From Asterella californica (taxonomy: Eukaryota; Streptophyta; Marchantiopsida; Marchantiales; Aytoniaceae), in NCBI GenBank assembly GCA_036924285.1, contig JAYKYS010000014.1:8432001-8496000 (forward strand): a stretch of 64,000 bases of DNA, written 5' to 3'. The notes below the pieces were generated by a model. That model was not told where the DNA came from. It did no database searches and saw nothing but the letters and a program-made list of their open reading frames with translations. The first letter of the stretch is position 1. Every line of letters begins with the position of its first letter. Positions 1 through 10,428 of the stretch are shown here, one piece after another. Position numbers and translations under genes: made by a program.

Positions 1-1953
1 TGCATTGTCAAGTTTTTAAGTATATATATATATGAATTCTATGTTTTTCTTTTTCCACAGACATCTGTAAAGAAGGACGTTTGATAGTTTGCAGTTTTTG
101 TGAGGTTGTTTCAAGATTTACGGAGGTTTTAAGCTATACTCTCAATCAGTGGAACCTCGGCTTGTGTTTCAGTTTGTCTGAACAAATGGTAGTGGGAATT
201 CGAAGTAGACTTGTTCGCTGTGCAAGAGCTTGACAGGTGCGAGGTCAGCACTCGTATCATGTTTCGTTGCATCCGGCTCGTGCATATGTCACCGTCAGAC
301 TGAATGTTGTCGGATCGATGTACATGTGTGTTTGCTACGGCACATCAGTAAAGACCAGTAATCATTTGAACTCAGAAGATCCACTTCACCACTGATCCGA
401 GTCTGATCATGACTGCTGGCTCCTCGCACGAGATGGAAGCGGGTTGAACGATATGGAGCTTGAGGTAACTACCAAGTGAGTAAGAAAAGCAAACCTCAAA
501 CTGCAAGCTATCTAGGCATAACTAATAAGTATATACTCACTGACAGATCTGTGGCTGTCAGCAAATTCACCACGACCAAATACCGAGGAAAACTGATTTG
601 ATCTTAGTAGTATAACATTGTCATGATGGTCGTATATAATTGTTAAGGTGTTACGTTCTCGCAGGCAGCCACTGCATGTAATGTATTATCTCAAGCTAAT
701 ATGCTATACATAATGATCAAGTCTGATATCTGTACGGCTGAGATGATTCGAGATGGAAAAGCTTGAACAGTCACAGGATATTAAGCAGCTCTTGCTGATT
801 ACATACCGTCTAGCTAGCAACGTCAAGTTAAACCTGAGCTGTAGTTTTAAAACTCCACCGTTCGCATTAGAGTTCAGCAGTCCACAACAGCTTGCTTCAG
901 CCGCTGCTCATGCTTTCAAGCTGACCTCACTAAGCAGAATACAGTAACCAGTCGCTCCTTAAGCTTAGATTCTTTTGCGACTACTTCCACTGCCAAGAAA
1001 TCATTCCTTCCGAAGGCGCAAGGCAAGTGACCACAGAGACGTGTCGTTTTGTGAGGATTCAGTCTCAGATATTCGTAGAAGGGAAAGTCTACTTGAATTA
1101 CGAGGGTAGCGAACAAAATTACCGTTCATCTATATCGACACTGCTCGATTATCAGACTATCGAGTGTTCACTTTACGTAAAGAACGTAATTATACACTAC
1201 GTCTTCTGAATCTACAGTTGGGTGACACGATAAAGTAATTAATAGATGTTAATAGATCGAATAATAAAAAGAAAATGTAATTAGATGTTAGTAGTTATCC
1301 TGTTCGGGTTGTCTCTCTGTCCTGTTTGTATGAGAAGATGTATGTGTATGGAAGCCGCATGTACCATAATTATACATTAGTTTTCCCGTTCACATGTTCG
1401 TAACTGTTTTGACTCCCATGCCTCATCAGTACCAACTGGTATAACAGTAAAGTGCAGAAACACGTCAACGGTAAGTTTTATGATTCTCGGTTGCTGATGC
1501 CATCGCAGCTAAGTCCTGTATATTCAGCCGATGGTGCAGAAGTTTAGATAGTCGTCCGAGCTACAGCTTCTTATATTTACTGATCGAAGAAGCTTAAGGT
1601 CAAGCGAAGGTTAAGCTTCGGATACAGATACAGCCTAAATCTTTGCGATCATCTCAAAAGATGACGGTAGGATTACCCTTTCATTTTTCCTTCGACAGAT
1701 ATCTACATCGACTTTTCTTTTTTCTTTGCGTTAAGGGTCGCCCTGTAAACTTTTCCACACGTGTGGCACAGGTGTTCCCTTTTCTTTTCAGAGGTTGTAG
1801 GGAAGCCATGGACGAAACTATGGTATATTACAAAGTTCGACTGTACTCGGCTAGACGTGACTGCGTTACTATCTTATATCCTTTCAGACATTCGGAAATC
1901 TTCTCTCTTGACTTGGACACCTCTAATAGTAAAAAGACTTAGTTTAATGCATA
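1..1953. repeat. Segmental duplication block A, copy 1
   Basis: This stretch matches 37813-39737 in the same orientation almost base for base, with small indels. The similarity stops abruptly at 1953/39737, and the copy is cut by the start of the window. It includes a short TA run near 20-33, a decayed ORF near 721-947, and a conserved open stretch at 1027-1209 that lacks an ATG start. I see no recognisable protein domain. It is DNA amplified as a block; the copy at 37813 follows ORF family H directly, so the same neighbour probably lies just left of this window. Confidence 0.85.
721..947 (+). pseudogene. Broken copy of ORF family A
   Basis: The second copy of this block, at 38489-38716, keeps a 75-residue open frame starting with ATG. 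Here the start region carries extra bases and an additional A near 757-760, so the frame from the equivalent start runs into TGA after about a dozen codons. The rest, ending at the stop near 947, can still be read from a later start. The product is not recognised; it has a Leu/Ser/Ala-rich C-terminal half. It may be an exon fragment or a chance ORF. The comparison shows only that this copy is the damaged one. Confidence 0.35.
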
Positions 1954-2785
1954 GTCAGAACATAATATTCTAAAATTATTCGTTCGAAAAAAGTAGAGCT
2001 ACTAAAATACATTTTGACTTGCACGTGTCATCAGCAAAGTACACCGAGTTTCCTTCGAGCATATTTATAATATTAATATTTTCTAAATTATAATAAAATA
2101 GTTTTGGAATACTAATAACGTTTTTTCAAATATAACTAAAACTAAAAAGAATTACTATGAAGCATCAACTAATCATCAGAATCATACTTATGTTTGATAT
2201 CTCATGATACCGAAAGCGAGTTTGTATTAATAATTCATCAGTAGGTAAGTAAACTGTTATATTTCTCATAGATCATACACATTATTCAAGCATTGCATTG
2301 ATTATATGATGACTATATGATGATATTTTGACTATTTAAATATAAAAGTTTTCTAGAAACGAACTTTTTGCCGAAGGAGATATAGTTGAACCTTGTGTCT
2401 ATTAATATTTTGCGATAGAATGCGAAGTGATGCAATTTTAATATTTACGATCTATGAACAGTGATGGTTGAACCTGAAAAGTGAAAATAATATAGTAATT
2501 GAAAACCTCTAACATTTGTTTTCTTATAATTAGTGTCCAAGAAGGATGAACATATAAACTATAAGAGTAATAACATCTTTGTATAGTGATAAGATTCAAA
2601 ATATCGACTCATTGATATAAAAGGTTGTGGATAAAAGAAAACCGTCACTATTATTTGCGGGGAAATATTCGGTGTTATTATGTTGAAATAAGATTTGGAA
2701 ATATTCAAGCTAAGAAGGGCAGATTATTCTAGACTTGTCAGAAATGTTTGTAATCATGTTGAGAGTCTTAACACTAAATGGTCAG
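1954..2785. repeat. AT-rich dispersed block B, copy 1
   Basis: This AT-rich, non-coding stretch recurs at about 44568-45418 (same strand), 53795-54690 (inverted) and 63285-64000 (same strand, running off the window). All copies share a G-rich phrase near the middle (tgacgaaggagatatagttg or a one-base variant, about 2369-2388) and the same flanking AT runs. No ORF of interest is present. It behaves as a filler segment that travels with the gene-fragment blocks. Confidence 0.85.
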
Positions 2786-3350
2786 AAATTCACAGCTAAT
2801 TATGCTGAAAGTATACTATGGTAAAGCACTCTAAGCGGTGCTTTCTACCATTTGAGATTTCTCAGACGTTCTGCACTGTTAATCGTGCTTTAACTTGTGT
2901 AATCTGAATTCAAACGAGGTGGCATGGATGTTCACGTTGAAAGTTAAGTAGTCAAGCAAATCGTAGTTCAACTGCATAAACTGTTTTAGTAACATCAGTT
3001 CACCAGCTTCAGTGCAAAGATGGTACTAACGTCTGTAAATTATGTCTTACAGGAAGCGTGTCGATGATTTCAAAATTAACGTCTCAGCTGATACTCGTTG
3101 ATTGGATGAATTTATCTGGAAAATCAAATTCCAACGGTCCCCCGGGCTTTGGCACCTAGGCGCCAATTCAACGGGAATCAGCTTCGACAGCTTCTATGTG
3201 TACCGTTTGCTTTTCAAGTTATATGTACGGTACACATAGAAGTTGCGTATTGTCTACTCACTCGTATCACTGAGCAATTCAGCTCACTTGAGTATTTGGT
3301 CTGCTGTCGATAGCGAAGGTTTTTCTACTTTGGAAGGTTTTCGCATTTAT
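2786..3350. repeat. Block shared (inverted) with 53140-53800
   Basis: This segment is repeated in inverted orientation at 53140-53800, where an extra stretch of roughly 70 bases sits near 53690-53760. Its middle (about 2985-3170) also resembles the region before ORF family H at 36720-36880 and the inverted copy at 55760-55960, so it probably derives from the 5' part of that family. There is no continuous reading frame in this copy. A long hairpin at 3191-3242 is annotated separately. Confidence 0.7.
3191..3242. repeat. Perfect 16-bp inverted repeat (hairpin)
   Basis: The arm cttctatgtgtaccgt (3191-3206) is followed after 20 bases by its exact reverse complement (3227-3242). The same hairpin is kept in the inverted copy near 53249-53300. 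A decayed version, missing much of one arm, is near 55690-55745. Confidence 0.85.
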
Positions 3351-3640
3351 AGAGTTCGAGATCTGGAGAATGAGTGACAAGCGTTTTGGTGGAGGGAGTA
3401 CAGTGGAGTAACAAAGAAAGAGTGCATTCAGTGCTACGGTTTCGGAAACACATTGCGGGGTTATCATTCCATAATCTGTACTTGTCGCGAAGTACAGATT
3501 GTCTCGGCGACAAGTACAGATTGTCTCGGTCAGGATAACTAGCATTCTTAATCGATCGGGATAACTAGTATCGTTAAGAAGATATCGGAAAGCGGGTAAT
3601 AACATATGCATTAAGGAGATTACAGGAGAACAGGGAATTG
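3327..3640. repeat. Block C, copy 1
   Basis: Recurs at about 43690-43990 (same strand) and 55270-55620 (inverted). This copy contains a local tandem duplication of a phrase containing acagattgtctcgg (near 3484-3530). Long open frames appear on the complementary strand in several copies but disagree in frame between copies, so I do not call a gene. Confidence 0.7.
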
Positions 3641-3642
3641 GC

Positions 3643-4008
3643 ATGGCTGCATGTGCAGCAAAAGCGTGGTCTACAGTACTCAGCATTGCTGAGTTCGTGA
3701 GTGTTAATATGTGTCCTTTGGAAAACACATTCATCATTGATGAGAAATCAGCTCCTGTCCCTCGCGACTGGAAAGAGTCGACTCAGCTTTCGCAGTCCAA
3801 ATCAGACGAATCGGCTCACGAACGAGAAACTCAGTCGAAAACAGACGTGGAGTATTTAATTTCCCTCTATGATGTGAAATGGAAAAGTGATTATATCAAG
3901 GTAGATGGCGAGTCCTTGTTTGATTCTTTGATACGATGTTTCTTATTTCTAGTATTATTGAAGCTGATTTTTAATGTTATTTCAGAATATTGTTGGATCT
4001 GTTTTTAG
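3643..4008 (+). pseudogene. Partial ORF family H copy with a different 5' end
   Basis: A 121-residue open frame starts at ATG. Its middle contains the family-H phrases TQLSQSKSDESAHERETQSK and EYLISLYD, also seen at 36874-37689 and on the minus strand at 11752-12390. Its first 45 or so residues are not shared with those copies, and its tail, which ends in a hydrophobic stretch rich in Leu/Phe/Val (about residues 92-119), differs too. This looks like a chimera of an internal H segment with other sequence at a duplication junction. No function can be assigned. Confidence 0.4.
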
Positions 4009-4330
4009 GCCTCTTTCCCAGTGGGCATTTCTGCAGCCGCCTAGAGTCTAGACGTAGCTGATGAACGATGACAACACTGAAGCTCAGCAGCGTCACAGGC
4101 TCGGAGATCTTGTTTGCTTCGGCTGACGACCCAAGTTTGAAGGTCCAGAACTAGTACAGATATTCTTCTCTCTTTTGGCGTGATGAAACGGGAGGCTTCG
4201 AGATCTTTACTAGTGGGGATCTTTTCTACTAACACGTCAACTCTCTTTAGAGATAAAATCCTTGCTCATCAGAAATCCAGGGTTGCGGTAGATCATCATC
4301 CCATCTTCTGGCTTGATGTTACGGGAATGC
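3870..4330. repeat. Block shared (inverted) with 39733-40172
   Basis: This region, between the H-like ORF and the RSH1 fragment, is found in reverse complement at about 39733-40172, where it is joined to block A instead. Both copies keep gaagcctcccgtttcatcac (in one orientation) and adjoining phrases. Small ORFs here are opposite-strand images of one another in the two copies and have no recognised product. Confidence 0.75.
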
Positions 4331-4569
4331 CAAGGCAATATCCGAATGAGCTGGATAAAAGATAAGCTGAAAGTCATTGGTGCAGGTTTGAAGAGATCAT
4401 GCATGGATACTTTTAGAGCTCCGGTATGTCTAGTGTTCAGTTGTCCAGAGCGTTTGGTTTCGGAGTGACAAGACACAGCAGTGACAGCCCACTGCCGCTG
4501 AACAATGTAAGGGTGATCGAAATGATCTCCAATTCTCAACGGCTTAGATACTGAGCAATATCTGAGTTC

Positions 4570-5351
4570 GTAAAAGATTACATCGCCACGCCCAAGCCAA
4601 ATGGATATCAAAGTCTACACACGACGGTGATACCATTCGGCTCAAAAACGTACTTTCCTCTGGAGATACAGGTAACTAAACGTTCTTGAATAATGATTCT
4701 GGTTGTGCTTGTTGTTTGGACGTAGAAGTATGTGAGAAGTTCTGGTCTCTACTGTTTGGATATAGTCACTGAGTCCTTGTTTTGACCTCTTATTCTCGTT
4801 CATTTGAGCATGAAGTATTCGCCGTCACTTATCTTTTGTTTCTTATACTTTTGTAGATAAGAACAGAGGAGATGGATAAGATCGCTGACTGGGATTGCCG
4901 CTCACCTCAGTGGAAAAGGCAACGATAATTGTAACGCAAACTCAAATGGTTCTTATTCTGGAAATGGAGTTCTTGTAACGAATGGATCCACTCAACATGG
5001 TTGGAATCAGAATCTTAATGATGCAGAAATTGCGCGCAGGGTAAGGGAAGGACGGTTAGGCTGTTGTTCAAATTCTATACGTGAATGGCAGGAGGAGTTT
5101 GTCGGCAACATGACTTCGCGAGAATTTGTCGACACGATCACCGGGGATTTACTCGGCAGTCGTGTCTTCGTCTTTACATCGAAAGGAGAGGTGAAGCCAC
5201 GTTTTACTACCTGTGCTTTATTGTGTGAGGTCAGAGGGTGTACGAGAGTCTTGGCGTCTGACTATCCGTTGGAATGTTTTCCAGGTGAGAACCTTCCTAA
5301 GGGTGCCACGGTTGTCACACAGATGTCGGGAATAACATGGTAGCTGCGAAG
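4570..5351 (+). pseudogene. RSH1: RSH1-like (p)ppGpp synthetase/hydrolase fragment, copy 1
   Basis: Fragment of a plastid RelA/SpoT homologue of the RSH1 class. Exon A (4570-4671) encodes VKDY followed by GYQSLHTTVIPFG and ends at CAG|gtaact. Exon B (4857-5040) follows TTGTAG and encodes IRTEEMDK. Exon C (5071-5190) encodes NSIREWQEEFVGN and FVDTITGDLLGSRVFVF, and exon D (5285-5351) encodes NLPKGATVV and MVAAK. These match the end of the synthetase domain and the TGS domain of RSH1. It is dead: two G residues are lost near 4890 (shared with the minus-strand copy), the exon B-C intron is mostly deleted, a base is missing at the exon D start, and part of the TGS is gone near 5313. The N-terminal hydrolase half and the C-terminal region are absent. 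Confidence 0.9.
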
Positions 5352-5658
5352 GTATGCAGTCGTGCATCTCGCTTTTGGACGGGAGTAATCAGTAGGGCAG
5401 TGAGTCAAGTTTTCTTCCCGAACTTGTTTTGTAAGTTGAACCGAAGTGTGCGACGTTTAAGGGTGTTGCTGTTGCTGTTCTTGTGAGAGATGAAAGTCGT
5501 TCTTGTACGGGAGGACGTTGTCCTCAGCTCTTCCAGGTTACCATACTTAAGAATTTACATGGCTTTAGTCTTAAGATTCAGGAATCTCCTTCTGGAACTT
5601 AGAATTCAGAAAGAAACGGACGGCTGATGAGTGGAATGCTCATAGATGTATAGGATAA
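5352..5658. other. RSH1 downstream intron sequence, no gene
   Basis: Begins with gtatgc, the donor after RSH1 exon D. It is repeated in inverted orientation at about 41240-41541. I see no coding exon in it; the next expected RSH1 exon (after AAKV) is missing. Confidence 0.5.
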
Positions 5659-5815
5659 GAGCATCTCCACCCCTAAAATAGACGCGTTAAAGATAGTTTT
5701 ATCTTTATTTTGGAGTTAGGGAATAAAGGATCTTTATCTTAAAGATAAATTTGCCACACATATAACTTTTTTAATGGATCTTTGATATTAAAAATAATAT
5801 ATAGATGAAGTGTTT
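5659..5815. mobile_element. Transposon-end-like sequence with GAGCATCTCCA terminus
   Basis: It starts with GAGCATCTCCA, a terminal motif common in small plant DNA transposons, followed by an AT-rich body. The same stretch is present inverted at about 41095-41232. A candidate opposite end, TGGAGGTGCTC, lies at 7507-7517 (10 of 11 bases complementary), which would enclose the rDNA fragment at 6709-6944. I see no matching target-site duplication, so the pairing is only a suggestion. Confidence 0.35.
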
Positions 5816-5819
5816 ATTA

Positions 5820-6440
5820 GATTTGAACTAACTTCCCTAACTTGAGCCAGGTGAATAATCCAGCCTCCGATTCGGAGATAATTCCCGAGTCCAAATTAAT
5901 CCCTCGAATAGTTCCATACTGAGAAATTTATGCTAAAACACTATCCAGGTTCCAGATTTTCATTCTATGAGTATTTAAGTGGCTTTAAAGGTCGTAAGGC
6001 CTTGCTTGCCTTGAATTTGAATGCCATTGGATAAGATAGTGAATTAGAAAGCATAATGTACTAACTATTTCATAGCAAATACTTGCATGGAGAGCTGCAT
6101 ATTAGATATCAGCACTACCAAGTTTGAATCAACTTGAATAAAAATAACACAAATTTGAGTGTGAACACCAAAGTAATGCATTGCATTTTAGGAGATTCTA
6201 ATCTGCTACTGCCTCGAGGACACCCTCCAAAGGCATAATTCACTTCTGATAGTGCATTGGAGCAGCTCCTCTAACCAATTAGAGAAAACCTTCCCACGGT
6301 TAATCTTCTTACTACTCTCTAATTTAATACATTCTTTGAAAAATATCGTAATTCTCCAACTTAAAAATCAAAATAAAATTTGTGAACACAATATCAGACC
6401 ATTATGCCACTTTTCATAGATTCGATTCATAGATGCAGTG
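5820..6440. repeat. Block D, copy 1
   Basis: Matches 40410-41030 on the same strand, although the adjoining RSH1 unit is inverted between the two places. This independence suggests block D moved or flipped separately. It is non-coding and includes cattggagcagctcctct near 6253. No clear terminal inverted repeat was seen. Confidence 0.75.
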
Positions 6441-6708
6441 ACTTGTAAATAGCATAGATATATAATAAATAAAATAGTGATTAGAACAGTACAAAATTAA
6501 CCAACTAAGTACTTTTATATTTTGTAAAACAATCAACAAGTATAATGAATATCTCTAACGTTACTAACGACTTTTGTTATAAACACTTGTGAGTAAAATA
6601 AAGTATTATTATCTAATTTAATGAAACTTTTAATATCAACAAAAGTAAATAAAATAAAAATAAATAAAACTTTAATTGAGTTTTAAGTAAAAACTAATTT
6701 TAAAAGCT
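6440..6708. repeat. AT-rich block E, copy 1
   Basis: AT-rich non-coding DNA found again at about 44285-44560 and 62985-63280 (same strand) and 54700-55010 (inverted). In the other three places it adjoins block B. Here it is cut off by rDNA at 6709. Confidence 0.7.
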
Positions 6709-6757
6709 ATCATTGTGAAGCAGAATTCACCAAGTGTTGGATTGTTCACCCACCAAT

Positions 6758-6812
<55 letters not shown>

Positions 6813-6944
6813 ATGAGACGGCGCCGCAATAGTAATTCGACTTAGTACGAGAGGAACCGTCGATTCGCATAATTGGTAATTGCGTTTGGTTGAAAAGCCA
6901 GTGACGCGAAGCTACCATGCGTAGGATTATGACTGAACGCCTTT
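6709..6944 (+). rRNA. 26S/28S rRNA fragment (sarcin-ricin loop region)
   Basis: Recognisable 3' part of the nuclear large-subunit rRNA. It contains gaattcaccaagtgttgg, then ggacagggtta-type helix sequence in diverged form, and the near-universal sarcin-ricin loop agtacgagaggaacc (about 6846-6860), ending in gactgaacgcc. Several substitutions lie in normally invariant positions (for example gtaattgcgtttgg), so this is a decayed copy, not part of an rDNA array. Similarity ends sharply after acgccttt, and AT-rich DNA lies on both sides. It is a pseudogene fragment of about 235 bases. Confidence 0.85.
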
Positions 6945-7760
6945 AGAACTTTCTGCTATGGGTTCTCGGAGAAATTTATTTTTTTAACAATGTAGTAAGA
7001 ATGTTACTACGTGGTAGATCGATGAGATCGCGAGAAAGTTTTTTGAGAGCTTATCACATATTAGCTGTGACAATAGAAGTTGGAGACTATTGGGTATATT
7101 TTTTATAAAAATTTTATGGAATAGAATTTTTTTATGTATCGATTCACGGCTGAATATCAATGTTCTTCCGAATAAGATACAAAAAAACTTAAAAATTTTC
7201 GTAAAAATCCTCTAAAGTTTCTATACATTCATCTTTCTGCATACGATACTAAGTGATAGAGAAAAAATATTTTTTGTATATTGATCAACAATTTTCATAA
7301 TGTTTTTATTATCACGAGAGTTCAAATATTACTGAACTTATTTATCGACGACGGATAGAAACTATCAAAGGACAGCTAGATCAATAGATAAATCTCTTTG
7401 GTGTATAGTACATTCTTCATTCTACATTGTTGTTTCAAGACAGTAAATAGAACTTATTTATACATCTGAAGGGCAGATTATTGCAAGAAGGAAAAAAAAA
7501 TAAATTTGGAGGTGCTCTGATGTTACTTTCGACAGTATATCAAAGTGATCTATGATATGAAGTACACATTGAAGAGGGGAGATGCTCGAGTTTCATTGAA
7601 GGAAACAATGTGTGCTATAGGATCATTACATAATTGACACGAACGACGAGGTCTAAATTTTGTGAAATTTTTAAAAAATAGTCATAAGTATAAAAAACCT
7701 CCTAATTATATAGTTTTTAAGAGAAATATTATCATCGTGTTTTACTCGAAACACTTCTAG
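6945..7760. other. AT-rich stretch without a gene
   Basis: AT-rich sequence with homopolymer T and A runs. I found no ORF, RNA gene or copy elsewhere in the window. It contains the candidate transposon end at 7507-7517 and a related-looking ggagatgctcg at 7578. Confidence 0.5.
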
Positions 7761-8084
7761 TTGATACTCGCAGAAGAAATACAGACGCAAAAGAGTAGCA
7801 AGTTAGAAAAGAACTTATCGATAAGAGAAAAATCGCTGAGCACAGATGACAAGAGATGCACACGGAGCACTGGTGACAAGCGTGCAGTTGTTAGTCCCAA
7901 GAAGAAACAGCAGATGGTAAACAACCATCGTCCGGAATGGATGGATAGGATCAGGATTTGTCATAGAGAAGCAAAAATACGAAAAAATCATCTTTTAAGT
8001 TCAACAGATGTTCCACGGAATATCAAACTCTCTCCTAGAGAAATATCTAAGAGTTTACGGATGGGATGGAGATACTGGAAATAG
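7761..8084 (+). pseudogene. 5'-truncated copy of ORF family F
   Basis: Encodes the C-terminal part of family F (phrases QTQKSSKLEKNL, REKSLSTDDKRCTRSTGDK and PEWMDRI). The fuller copies at 47251-47961 and 9330-10069 continue upstream of this point, but here the homology is replaced by AT-rich DNA just before 7770, so the first half is missing. The start used here is non-ATG. The product is a highly charged Lys/Glu/Ser-rich protein of unknown function. Confidence 0.55.
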
Positions 8085-8523
8085 AAAACATTCGTATTGT
8101 GGAGGATTGATCCAAACAATTGGGTCATCAAATATCTTAGATCACTTACGGATCGATCAAAAGTGCATGGATGACCTTGAGGCAGATCAAAAGTGCATGG
8201 ATGACCTTCAGGCAGTTGAATTCCAAGCAAGATGCACAGGTTAGGACAAAGGCAGCCGGGGAGATTTCGGTACATTGCCGACTGCAAAGGCAATATCCGA
8301 ATGAGCTGGATAAAGATAAGCTGAAAGTCATTGGTGCAGGTTTGAAGAGATCATGCATAGATACTTTTAGACCTCCGGTATGTCTAGTGTTCAGTTGTCC
8401 AGAGCGTTCGGTTTCGGAGTAACAGGACACAGCAGTGAGAGCTCACTGCCCCTGAACAATGTAAGGGTGATCGAAATGATCTCCAATTCTCAACGGCTTA
8501 GATACTGAGCAATATCTGAGTTC
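8085..8523. repeat. Linker block between family F and RSH1
   Basis: Present in several copies: here, 9142-9330 (inverted), 42450-43380 (inverted, tandemly doubled) and 47965-48428. It always lies between the family F 3' end and RSH1 exon A. Short open frames such as one encoding LKVIGAGLKRSCMDTF are kept in several copies and are followed by gtatgt, which could be an exon and donor. I do not recognise the peptide. Confidence 0.6.
8155..8214. repeat. 30-bp minisatellite, two units
   Basis: Two adjacent 30-base units begin at 8155 and 8185, each starting gatcaaaagtgcatggatga. Other copies of the block have one unit (inverted copy near 9220) or rearranged units (near 42760-42830, 43200-43265 and 48046-48110), so unit number varies between paralogous copies. 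Confidence 0.8.
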
Positions 8524-9128
8524 GTAAAAGATTACATCACCACGCCCAAGCCAAATGGATATCAAAGTCTACACACGACGGTGATACCATTCGGCTCAAA
8601 AACGTACTTTCCTCTGGAGATACATGTAACTGCACGTTCTTGAATAATGATTCTGGTTGTGCTTGTTGTTTGGACGTAGAAGTATGTGAGAAGTTCTGGT
8701 CTCTACTGTTTGGATATAGTCACTGAGTCCTTGTTTTGACCTCTTATTCTCGTTCATTTGAGCATGAAGTATTCGCCGTCACTTATCTTTTGTTTCTTAT
8801 ACTTTTGTAGATAAGAACAGAGGAGATGGATAAGGTCGCTGACTGGGGGATTGCCGCTCACCTCAGTGGAAAAGGCAACGATAATTGTAACGCAAACTCA
8901 AATGGTTCTTATTCTGGAAATGGAGTTCTTGTAACGAATGGATCCACTCAACATGGTTGGAATCAGAATCTGAATGATGCAGAAATTGCGCGCAGGGTAA
9001 GGGAAGGACGGTTAGGCTGTTGTTCCTCTTTTGTCTTCTTTGTAAAGCTTGACGAAGTCTGAAACCCGATACATAGGACGATCTCATTGGGCGCTATCGT
9101 TGTAAGTACAAGCGGCTTCTTGTTGCAG
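8524..9128 (+). pseudogene. RSH1: RSH1-like fragment, copy 3
   Basis: Exon A (8524-8635) encodes GYQSLHTTVIPFG and FPLEI. Its splice donor is damaged: CAG|gt has become CAT|gt. Exon B (8811-8996) keeps the frame and encodes IRTEEMDKVADWGIAAHL, then a Gly/Asn/Ser-rich insert, then NDAEIARR. The intron after exon B (from 8997) is retained up to the terminal ttgttgcag (9128). The gene then stops, because at about 9140 the sequence jumps into the inverted linker/family F block. The frame-preserving tgggggatt at the W-G-I site shows that this copy lacks the two-base deletion of copies 1 and 2. Confidence 0.9.
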
Positions 9129-9329
9129 GTAAGTTGATTGAATGCAGTCGGCAATGTACCGAAATCTCCCCGGCTGCCTTTGTCCTAACCTGTGCATCTT
9201 GCTTGGAATTCAACTGCCTGAAGGTCATCCATGCACTTTTGATCGATCCGTAAGTGATCTAAGATATTTGATGACCCAATTGTTTGGATCAATCCTCCAC
9301 AATACGAATGTTTTTTATTTCCAGTATCT

Positions 9330-10069
9330 TCATCCCATCCGTAAACTCTTAGATATTTCTCTAGGAGAGAGTTTGATATTCCGTGGAACATCTGTTGAAC
9401 TTAAAAGATGATTTTTTCGTATTTTTGCTTCTCTATGACAAATCTTGATCCTATCCATCCATTCCGGACGATGGTTGTTTACCATCTGCTGTTTCTGCTT
9501 GGGACTAACAACTGCATGCTTGTCACCAGTGCTCCGTGTGCATCTCTTGTCATCTGTGCTCAGCGATTTTTCTCTTATCGGTAAGTTCTTTTCTAACTTG
9601 CTACTCTTTTGCGTCGGTATTTCTTCTGCGTCTGTCAGCGACTCTTTCTTTTCCACCTGGTGGATCATGTTGTAGCACTGAACTAAAACTTTGTCTATGT
9701 TGCAGTTATCTGGTTGCTGTCCTCTTTCTGCAGTAAACATCTTTCCTCGACCTGTCGCTTCATTCATCTTTTCTGATGCCAACAACTTGCACTGGTCTCG
9801 ATCCGTCTCAATATCCTGATCCTTGCTGAGTTCTCTTTTCTGGATTTCATCCTCATTCCTTTCCTCCGTTTCGTGCACGCGAGTCTGTTTACGACTAAAA
9901 TCTTGTTTCTTTCTTTGACTTGCTCCTTGCTTTGTACTTCCTCTTCGATGCAATGCTCATAAAGTGCACAAAAATGAACTAATCTCCAAAAGATTATCCC
10001 ATCCATGATGTTCCCGACTTCGACTTTGTCTCCAGTCGCAACATGCTTCTCCGTGTCAATGTGTGCCAT
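9330..10069 (-). pseudogene. Frameshifted copy of ORF family F
   Basis: Reading leftward from about 10069, an ATG frame encodes HIDTEKHVATGDKVEVG and continues to about 9915. There one G is missing relative to 47251-47961, and the frame shifts. The second frame carries on through KKQDFSRKQTRVHE and ends near 9330. The protein is charged and rich in Lys, Glu and Gln, with no recognised domain or membrane segment. The single-base lesion makes this a pseudogene if the longer copy is a real gene. Confidence 0.5.
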
Positions 10070-10428
10070 CTTCTCTCCGTCTGCAAATCGCGGATCTCTC
10101 TTATTTGCTGCTCACAATCTTCCCCCGCTGGTCGAGACCTTCGGACCTCGAACTCCCTTACTCTCTCATACTGTCATAAAACAGCACCGCTAAAACCAAA
10201 TACTGAGTTCACCGTCTACAAATCGTTACAGGGTAGTCAAGTCCTCGAACTAATACCGTAACTTCACTTGGATGTTCACCACTCTCTCAATCAATCGCTA
10301 TCAACGCTTCTGTCTCCTTAAAGATATTAAAGCTCAAAAGAACGTAAAACTCTCTAATCGACAGAGCAATTTGTAGTGTTCTTTCTACCTTCCGATCTAA
10401 CGGACTCTTGTATAACGGATTAACAAAC

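Noticed and set aside
1027..1209. 60-residue frame conserved in both copies of block A
   Set aside because: It starts with GTG, has no motif, and is conserved only between two very recent duplicates, which is not evidence of coding.
6709..6944. R2-type rDNA-specific retrotransposon insertion
   Set aside because: Neither rDNA piece contains the R2 target site, and no R2 reverse transcriptase or endonuclease is present next to them.
10005..10261. Overlapping plus-strand frames opposite family F
   Set aside because: They are complementary-strand shadows of the family F upstream region and are mirrored in the same way at 47059-47315.
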